Shown piece after piece: positions 12,994-17,807 of a stretch of 17,807 nucleotides of DNA. Each line of letters starts with the position of its first letter. Position 1 is the stretch's first letter. The DNA is from an uncultured bacterium (lineage in GTDB: Bacteria; Verrucomicrobiota; Kiritimatiellia; RFP12; UBA1067): the NCBI GenBank assembly GCA_900547945.1, contig URIT01000061.1:1-17807 (forward strand), in the 5' to 3' direction. Made by a program: the position numbers and the translations under genes. The notes below the pieces were generated by a model that saw only the letters and a program-made list of their open reading frames with translations, searched no databases and was not told the DNA's origin.

Positions 12994-13012
12994 AACGGAC
13001 CGATCCTGGCCG

Positions 13013-15385
13013 CTACCTCGCATTCACGCGGTTGCTCTTGCCGCGCGCCTTGAGCGCGGCCTCCAGCGTGGCGATCTCCTCTTCCGGGAACGCCTTCTTC
13101 GCGCACGTCACCGTCTTCAGCCGGGGGCAGGAGAGGAGCGGCGCGAGCGAGGTGACGCCGGAGACGTTGGGCATCGAGACGACTTCCAGCGCGGGCAGCC
13201 CCGCGAGCGCGTCGAAGTTCGACACCTTGTGCGCCGTCTTCCGGTCGTTCGGGAGCGTGAGCTTCTTGAGGTTCCTGAGGCCCTTGGCAAACGCGAGATC
13301 GACGTCGCACTTGACGGCGAGGTCGAGCGTCTTCAGCGCCGTCAGGGCGGCGAGCGCGTCGAAGTCCGCGACGACCGAGCCGGGAAGCTCAAGGCGTTCG
13401 AGCTTCGTCGCGTTCGCCAGCACCTTCAGCGACCCGAAGGCCGTGGCGACGTTGCGTCCGTCCATGTTCCAGGCCCGCAGGTAGCGGAGGTTCGGCAGGC
13501 TCGCAAGCGGCGTGAAGTCGTCGATCTTCTCGGCGAAGATCTTGACCTCCTCGGCCTGCGGGACATCCTTCAGCCAGGCGAGCGACGTCATCTTCGTGAG
13601 CCCGCCGTGGAAGGCCGTCACCTGCTTGAGCGTGCCGAGCGAGCGGTAGCAGTCCTCGCCCGGGACGAGCGGCTTGACGGCGTAGTAGTCGATCGTCCGG
13701 AGGTTCTTCGCCGCCGCGAGCGGGGCGAAGTCCTTCACCTTCGAGGCGTAGAGGTCGAGCTCCGCGAGGGCGGGCAGGGCGGCGACGGGCGCGAGGTCGG
13801 CGATCTCGCAGTACTTCAGGGCCAGGCTGCGGACGCCCGCGAGCGCGGCCAGCGGGGCGAAGTCGGCCTTGACGCCGGTGATCGAGACCCGGCGCGCCGC
13901 CGTGAACGCCGCGACGGGCGCGAGGTCGGCGAGCTTGCGGTCGGCGGCCGTGTCGGTGATGTAGACGCTCGTCGCGCCCGGCCAGGCCTGTGCGGCGGCC
14001 GCGAGCGCGCCGGCGTCGCACTTCTCCAGCGTGAGCGAGACGGAGGCCGACCCGCCGAGGGCCTTGAACTCCTCGGCGGCGGCGGCGACCTCGGCCGCGT
14101 CCGCCCCCTTGAGGGTGACGCCGCTGCGCGTGACGCGCTTCTCGGCGAACGCCGCAAGCGAGAGGAAGGCGAGGGCGATGGCGGCGGCGCCCTTCGCCGC
14201 GGCCGGGGCGCCGGCGGCCTTCGCCTTGGCGGCCTTGCGCCTCTGGACGAGCTTCCAGACGAAGAAGCCGGAGACGGCGAGGAGCGCGACGCCGAGGACG
14301 GGACGGTAGACGAGCCAGGCGACGCCGATCGTCACGAGCGCGCAGACGAGCGAGACGAGGCCGGCCACGACGGCGATGCCCATCTCGACGACGTCGCCGA
14401 AGATCGGCAGCACGTCCGCCAGCACCGACAGCGGCTTGAGGGCCATCGACAGGCCGATGAACATCATCAGGAACCCGCCGAGGCGGAGGCCCCACGTGAA
14501 GAGCGTGTTCGCGGTGCGCGCGTCGGCGAACATCTCCGCCGCGTCGGCGATGCCGTCCTTGAGGAGGTCCACCTTCCTGCCCGCCTGCGCCACGTAGGAG
14601 ACGAAGGTGTCGCCGTGCTGCTTGGCGACGAGGGAGATCTCGTGCGGGTAGACGACGCGGAAGACGACGCGCATGTCGCCGATGCGCGGCTGCGACGCGA
14701 CGTCCCGCTCGTTCTTCTCGTTGAGGCGCGTCTCGCGGTTCGGCACGTAGATCGTCGTGCCCTTCATCTGGACGCGCGCGACGCGGCAGGTGAAGTCGGC
14801 CGGGAACGCATAGTCCTGGGCCGCGCCGATGCGCGACACCTGGTCCGCGCTCAGGCGGAAGGCGCCGAAGCGCACGTCCGCCGCGCGCTGCGTCCGCGAC
14901 GGGAACTCCAGCTCGCCGGGGTTGTCGTGGCCGGCCTCCTTGAATTCGGACGAGTCGATCGCCTTGCCGCTCCAGACCTTCGCATAGGTGTAGGTCTTCG
15001 TCGTCGTGACGCTGCCGCCGGCGTTCTTCTTCTCCTCCGTCTTGCAGTCCTCCCGCCACTGGTACATCTCGACCTTGCGGGTGAGCGCGATCGCCGTCGC
15101 CGCGACGCCGAACGTCTCGTCCGTGAGGACGTCCTTCGTGTCGGCCTTGCCCGAGACGTGGACGAGCCGGCCCTCCATCCCGGGATCGACCTTCTCCGCG
15201 GACTCAAGCGAGACGCAGGCCTTCTCGCCCTCGTCGAGGGACTTCGCCGTCTTCACCGAGTTTCCCTCGTTCCAGAAGAGGACGGGGAAGCCCAGCACGA
15301 AGAGGCCGAGCCCCACGATGACGCCCTTGATCGAGTTGCCGAGGCGCGAGCCCCACGATTCCGTCGTCGTTTCCGTAACTGCCAT
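13013..15385 (-). CDS. TMEM43-family membrane protein fused to leucine-rich repeats
   Basis: The 790-residue protein has two parts. Residues 1-395 match the TMEM43 (LUMA) family: a first membrane segment at about 20-40 leading into the typical FWNEGNSVKTAKSLDEG, a large extracytoplasmic beta region, and a block of about four membrane segments near 293-390. A short Lys/Ala-rich stretch follows, then at about 399-415 a signal-peptide-like AAIALAFLSLAAFA. From about 440 to the end come internalin-like leucine-rich repeats (for example IADLAPVAALPALAELDLYA). TMEM43 proteins are membrane-organising proteins of unclear function in bacteria; LRRs bind other proteins. AAGGAG lies 9 nt before the ATG. 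The gene starts 57 nt after the beta-helix gene and probably shares its transcript. The buried signal-like segment suggests that two genes fused. Confidence 0.9.
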   Translation of the reverse strand: MAVTETTTESWGSRLGNSIKGVIVGLGLFVLGFPVLFWNEGNSVKTAKSLDEGEKACVSLESAEKVDPGMEGRLVHVSGKADTKDVLTDETFGVAATAIALTRKVEMYQWREDCKTEEKKNAGGSVTTTKTYTYAKVWSGKAIDSSEFKEAGHDNPGELEFPSRTQRAADVRFGAFRLSADQVSRIGAAQDYAFPADFTCRVARVQMKGTTIYVPNRETRLNEKNERDVASQPRIGDMRVVFRVVYPHEISLVAKQHGDTFVSYVAQAGRKVDLLKDGIADAAEMFADARTANTLFTWGLRLGGFLMMFIGLSMALKPLSVLADVLPIFGDVVEMGIAVVAGLVSLVCALVTIGVAWLVYRPVLGVALLAVSGFFVWKLVQRRKAAKAKAAGAPAAAKGAAAIALAFLSLAAFAEKRVTRSGVTLKGADAAEVAAAAEEFKALGGSASVSLTLEKCDAGALAAAAQAWPGATSVYITDTAADRKLADLAPVAAFTAARRVSITGVKADFAPLAALAGVRSLALKYCEIADLAPVAALPALAELDLYASKVKDFAPLAAAKNLRTIDYYAVKPLVPGEDCYRSLGTLKQVTAFHGGLTKMTSLAWLKDVPQAEEVKIFAEKIDDFTPLASLPNLRYLRAWNMDGRNVATAFGSLKVLANATKLERLELPGSVVADFDALAALTALKTLDLAVKCDVDLAFAKGLRNLKKLTLPNDRKTAHKVSNFDALAGLPALEVVSMPNVSGVTSLAPLLSCPRLKTVTCAKKAFPEEEIATLEAALKARGKSNRVNAR

Positions 15386-15442
15386 GACAGATGTCTCCTT
15401 GTCTTTCCGTTCGTCTCGTCCGCCGCGTCTGCCCGGCGGCGT

Positions 15443-16762
15443 TTACTTGATCGCCTGCGCGCCCTTGCCCTTCAGCGCGCCGAAGAGCTTGAGCGCCATC
15501 TCCCAGGGGTAGCGGTTCGCGTACATGTCGCACTGCGTCTTGATCGTGCCCTGGAGCGGCAGGCCGAAGATCTCGCGCAGGGCGTTGCACTTGCCCTCGT
15601 CGAGCTTCGTCGCCTCGGAGTACTTCATCGAGAGGAAGGCGTTGAGGTACTTCGGGTCGATGCGGCCCTCGAACGCCTTGGGGTCCGTGAGGTCCACGTT
15701 GTCCTCGATCGACTCGATGCCGTCCGTCCCCTCCAGGTCCTCGAAGCCGTCCACACGCACCTTCGCGATGGAGGGCGAGACCGTCATCTGCACGTCGCTC
15801 TCGCGGTTGAGGAAGAAGACGTTGCCGTCGATCTTGATCTTCTTGTCCTTCGGGTTGCCCATCGTGTTGTCGAGGCCGCTCATCACGTTGAGGCCGATCA
15901 CGTTGTCCTTGATCTCGCTCTCGACCTTCGTGTTCGTCCGCACGCCGTAGCCCATGCCCTGGAGGTCGTTCTTCGTCGTCCAGGTGAAGAGGACGGTGTT
16001 GTTCTTGAACTCCCACTTCACGGCGGGCTTCGGGTTCGTGCAGTTCACGTTCGCGCCGATGAGGCGGTTGTTGACGAACACGCAGTTCTCGATCTCAACC
16101 TCGCCCTTCCACCAGTTGAGGTTCACGCCCATGTTCGAGCCGTTGACGAAGACGCAGTTCTCGATCTCGATGTCGCCCTCGCCGCGCGAGGCCGTCGCCG
16201 AGTAGATCGAGTAGCGGTCGGCGCTCACGCACTTGTCGGCCGGGTTCTTCGCCGGGCCCTGCAGCCACATGCCCGTGTCGAAGCCCTCCGGCTTGCCCTT
16301 CACGGCGTGGTAGCTCGACGCGAAGCCGTCGTCGAAGATGAGACCGTCGAGCTTCATCTTGAAGCCCTTGGGGGCCTTCGCGGGCGACTTCTCGAACTCG
16401 ATGTGCAGGATGCCGCGCCCGGCACCCTTCTTGTCGTTGTGTTCGTTCGCGGGCTGGAAGAGCGTGCGGTGCGTGAGCGGATCGCGCGTGGCGAAGTCCG
16501 CGGAGTACCCGCCGATGATCGAGACGGGCTTCGTCATCATGAACCAGCCACACTTCATCTTGCTGGGGTAGTTGCCCTCGGCGAGGTGGATCACGTCGCC
16601 CGTCTCGGCCTTTTCGAGGGCCTTCCAGAGGTTCTTGAGGGGGGCTTCCTTCGTGCCCGCGTTCTTGTTCTTGCCGGTGGCGAGCGACACGTAGAGATCC
16701 GCCGCCGAGACCGACGCCGCACACACTGTCGCCAACGCCGCACACATGATTTTCTGTGTCAT
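15443..16762 (-). CDS. Secreted right-handed beta-helix protein (DUF1565/pectate-lyase-like fold)
   Basis: I chose the ATG at 16762 because it gives a clean signal peptide (MTQKIMCAALATVCAASVSA) and has AAGGA 9 nt upstream; starts at 16780 and 16876 are in frame but poorer. The mature 419 or so residues begin DLYVSLATGKNKNAGTKEAP and LKNLWKALEKAETGDVIHLA, the classic opening of DUF1565-type beta-helix proteins. Repeated rungs follow, such as IEIENCVFVNGSNMGVNLN and VEIENCVFVNNRLIGANVN, then KWEFKNNTVLF and IKIDGNVFFLNRESDV. Such folds bind or cleave polysaccharides or act as surface fibres. I see no certain catalytic residues, so enzyme activity cannot be claimed. The C-terminal 60 or so residues are helical and outside the helix repeats. 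Confidence 0.88.
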   Translation of the reverse strand: MTQKIMCAALATVCAASVSAADLYVSLATGKNKNAGTKEAPLKNLWKALEKAETGDVIHLAEGNYPSKMKCGWFMMTKPVSIIGGYSADFATRDPLTHRTLFQPANEHNDKKGAGRGILHIEFEKSPAKAPKGFKMKLDGLIFDDGFASSYHAVKGKPEGFDTGMWLQGPAKNPADKCVSADRYSIYSATASRGEGDIEIENCVFVNGSNMGVNLNWWKGEVEIENCVFVNNRLIGANVNCTNPKPAVKWEFKNNTVLFTWTTKNDLQGMGYGVRTNTKVESEIKDNVIGLNVMSGLDNTMGNPKDKKIKIDGNVFFLNRESDVQMTVSPSIAKVRVDGFEDLEGTDGIESIEDNVDLTDPKAFEGRIDPKYLNAFLSMKYSEATKLDEGKCNALREIFGLPLQGTIKTQCDMYANRYPWEMALKLFGALKGKGAQAIK

Positions 16763-17180
16763 GGAGTTCTTTCCTTTCATGGATGCTGATAAGAGACATT
16801 CGATGGAAGGAGTTGCACCCCCTCCCTCGCGCCGTTTGCGGGCTAGACTGCGCAGCCTGACGAACCCGACGACCACCTCTCACAGGCACTGAATCGCAAC
16901 GTCGATATTGTGCCAAATCCGCACCCCTCCACGCAAGGGGGAAAATGACTTTTTGATGAAACATGTAAGGGGGGCATTTTGCAGTTTCATCTCCGTTCTT
17001 CGCGAACGGCGGCGGCGATATAGATACGGCAATAAATTAGGTTGTTCCTCCCCAGTGTGAAAACAACTCCGATTCGTGACGCAAGTACCCGCGCGAGAGC
17101 ATCAATCATCGGGGTTTATCAACCCTTTTTATTGTCGAAGCAAGAGATTCCGGATTTCCGCGTGAATCCCCACCGGAATC
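16763..17180. other. 418-nt intergenic region, no gene seen
   Basis: This stretch is AT-richer than the genes beside it. It holds a candidate minus-strand promoter (16907-16936) and several inverted repeats: GATGAAAC/GTTTCATC (16955-16962 and 16984-16991), CCGTTC/GAACGG (16993-16998 and 17004-17009) and the pair at 17144-17182. I see no tRNA, small ORF with a ribosome site, or insertion-sequence end. Confidence 0.6.
16907..16936 (-). promoter_or_regulatory. Candidate promoter for the beta-helix gene
   Basis: On the minus strand TTGCGT (16936-16931) is separated by 18 bp from CACAAT (16912-16907), which is preceded by TGG as an extended -10. The leader would be about 140 nt. Both boxes deviate from consensus. 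Confidence 0.35.
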
Positions 17181-17182
17181 TC
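17144..17182 (-). terminator. 10-bp inverted repeat at the end of the right-hand gene
   Basis: GAGATTCCGG (17144-17153) and CCGGAATCTC (17173-17182) are perfect arms around a 19-nt loop. The right arm overlaps the stop codon of the gene ending at 17181. Only a weak T-containing stretch follows on the minus strand, so a role in ending or stabilising that transcript is possible but not certain. Confidence 0.4.
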
Positions 17183-17807
17183 AGTCGAGAACAGCGTCGA
17201 TGACCCTGAAGAGCGCCACGCACGTGTTTTCACACCCTTCCACAATCCTCCGTGCCACCATAAGCTGAGATTTCACCGCGTAATAATCTTGCGCGTCTCG
17301 TCGTTCCTTCTCCGTCCACCCGGCCGACACGTCTCCACCGGTCGGCCCATGCCCATCGCCCGTTTCTGGTGCGTCTTCTCGACCCGCCGCCGGTGCGGGC
17401 GAACGCAACGGCGTAGACGTCACGAACAGCGCGGGAAGACGCGGCGGCGCGGGCGGGCCGTCGAAGACGGCCGAGGCCGGGACGGGGTCGGCGATCCCCG
17501 CCGCCTGGCGGAGGCGTTTCGCGAGAGCCTTGTAGCGCATAAGTGTCTTGTAGTGCCCAGAGAGCCCGGGCACGTGTTCGCGCAGCCACGCCTTCACGCC
17601 GCCGTTGCGCCCGATAATCTCGCCGTCCGGGCCGAAGCGGAGGCAGTTGTCCACGTAGCACTCCAGGTCCTCCAGGAGGCCGCCGAGCCGGACCTTCGCC
17701 TCCGGCGACGCCCAGCGCGCGGCGAAGGCCGCGCACAGGGCCTCGGGCGTCGGGCAGGGGTTCACGGTCGTACGGCGCGCGATCCGCCGCCGCTCGGCGG
17801 CGAGGGC
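17181..17807 (-). CDS. Unrecognised hydrophilic protein, probably cut by the window end
   Basis: The frame is open from the window edge to a TGA at 17181. A GTG at 17765 could start a 194-residue product, but the 14 codons before it (ALAAERRRIARRTT) are also open and no ribosome site is seen, so the true start is probably outside the window. The N-terminal half is compact and conserved-looking: KVRLGGLLEDLECYVDNCL, GRNGGVKAWLREHVPGL and HYKTLMRYKALAKRLRQA, a helical set that could include a helix-turn-helix. A Pro/Ala/Gly-rich linker (about 90-145) follows, then a C-terminal helix region (KERRDAQDYYAVKSQLMVAR). There is no signal peptide or membrane segment in the visible part. I do not recognise the family; nucleic-acid binding is only a guess from the basic helices. 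Confidence 0.7.
   Translation of the reverse strand, partial: ALAAERRRIARRTTVNPCPTPEALCAAFAARWASPEAKVRLGGLLEDLECYVDNCLRFGPDGEIIGRNGGVKAWLREHVPGLSGHYKTLMRYKALAKRLRQAAGIADPVPASAVFDGPPAPPRLPALFVTSTPLRSPAPAAGREDAPETGDGHGPTGGDVSAGWTEKERRDAQDYYAVKSQLMVARRIVEGCENTCVALFRVIDAVLD

Noticed and set aside
9338..16789. Plus-strand open frame of 2483 codons opposite several genes
   Set aside because: The translation is extremely Arg/Glu/Leu/Val-rich without domains, and it lies antisense to seven well-supported genes. High GC and biased codons on the minus strand remove stops from this frame; it is a shadow.
16894..16915. Possible sigma54 promoter (TTGGCAC ... TTGC)
   Set aside because: The GG and GC elements are about 17 nt apart, too far for the fixed -24/-12 spacing.
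17112..17130. Short hairpin GGGTT/AACCC followed by T5 on the plus strand
   Set aside because: The stem is only 5 bp and there is no plus-strand gene to terminate; probably chance.

Overview
The window is GC-rich DNA with large secreted and surface proteins, almost all encoded on the minus strand. A type III secretion protein (SctU), a giant thrombospondin-type-3-repeat protein, an autotransporter-like passenger and a right-handed beta-helix protein point to an uncultured member of the PVC superphylum, most likely the Kiritimatiellota/Lentisphaerae/Verrucomicrobiota side. This assignment rests on protein style only; there is no rRNA or other marker gene in the window.

Layout, left to right. 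(1) 1-625, minus: the 5' part of an autotransporter-like surface protein. Its promoter carries a run of nine G between the -35 and -10 boxes. (2) 760-2133, plus: a multi-spanning flippase-like membrane protein, divergent from gene 1 and possibly leaderless. (3) About 2080-3570: an AT-richer patch. It holds a degraded chimeric remnant (2167-2348), a lipoprotein gene (2358-3326) and the 3' end of the giant gene. (4) 3323-9262, minus: a 1979-residue membrane-anchored protein with 17 TSP3-type calcium-binding repeats, three copies of a beta domain and a C-terminal alpha/beta hydrolase. It overlaps the lipoprotein gene by 4 nt. A possible 35-codon leader ORF (9259-9366) overlaps its start by 4 nt. 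(5) 9407-10513, minus: a cytosolic-looking coiled-coil protein. (6) 10611-11327, minus: a secreted proline-rich protein built on a 48-nt tandem repeat. (7) 11432-12907, minus: sctU and a 122-residue downstream gene. (8) 13013-15385, minus: a TMEM43-family membrane protein fused to leucine-rich repeats. (9) 15443-16762, minus: a secreted beta-helix protein. (10) 16763-17180: 418 nt without a gene, with a candidate promoter and several inverted repeats. (11) 17181 to the window end, minus: an unrecognised protein, probably continuing beyond the window.

How the genes may work together. sctU, the TMEM43-LRR protein and the coiled-coil protein could belong to a type III secretion programme, but only sctU is recognisable as a secretion gene. 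The most interesting unit is the giant hydrolase plus its overlapping lipoprotein. Just downstream lies a remnant that joins a piece of a second giant-gene 3' end to a second lipoprotein tail. This resembles the orphan cassettes left by effector-immunity modules such as phospholipase effectors with lipoprotein immunity proteins. That reading is an inference and is presented as a hypothesis.
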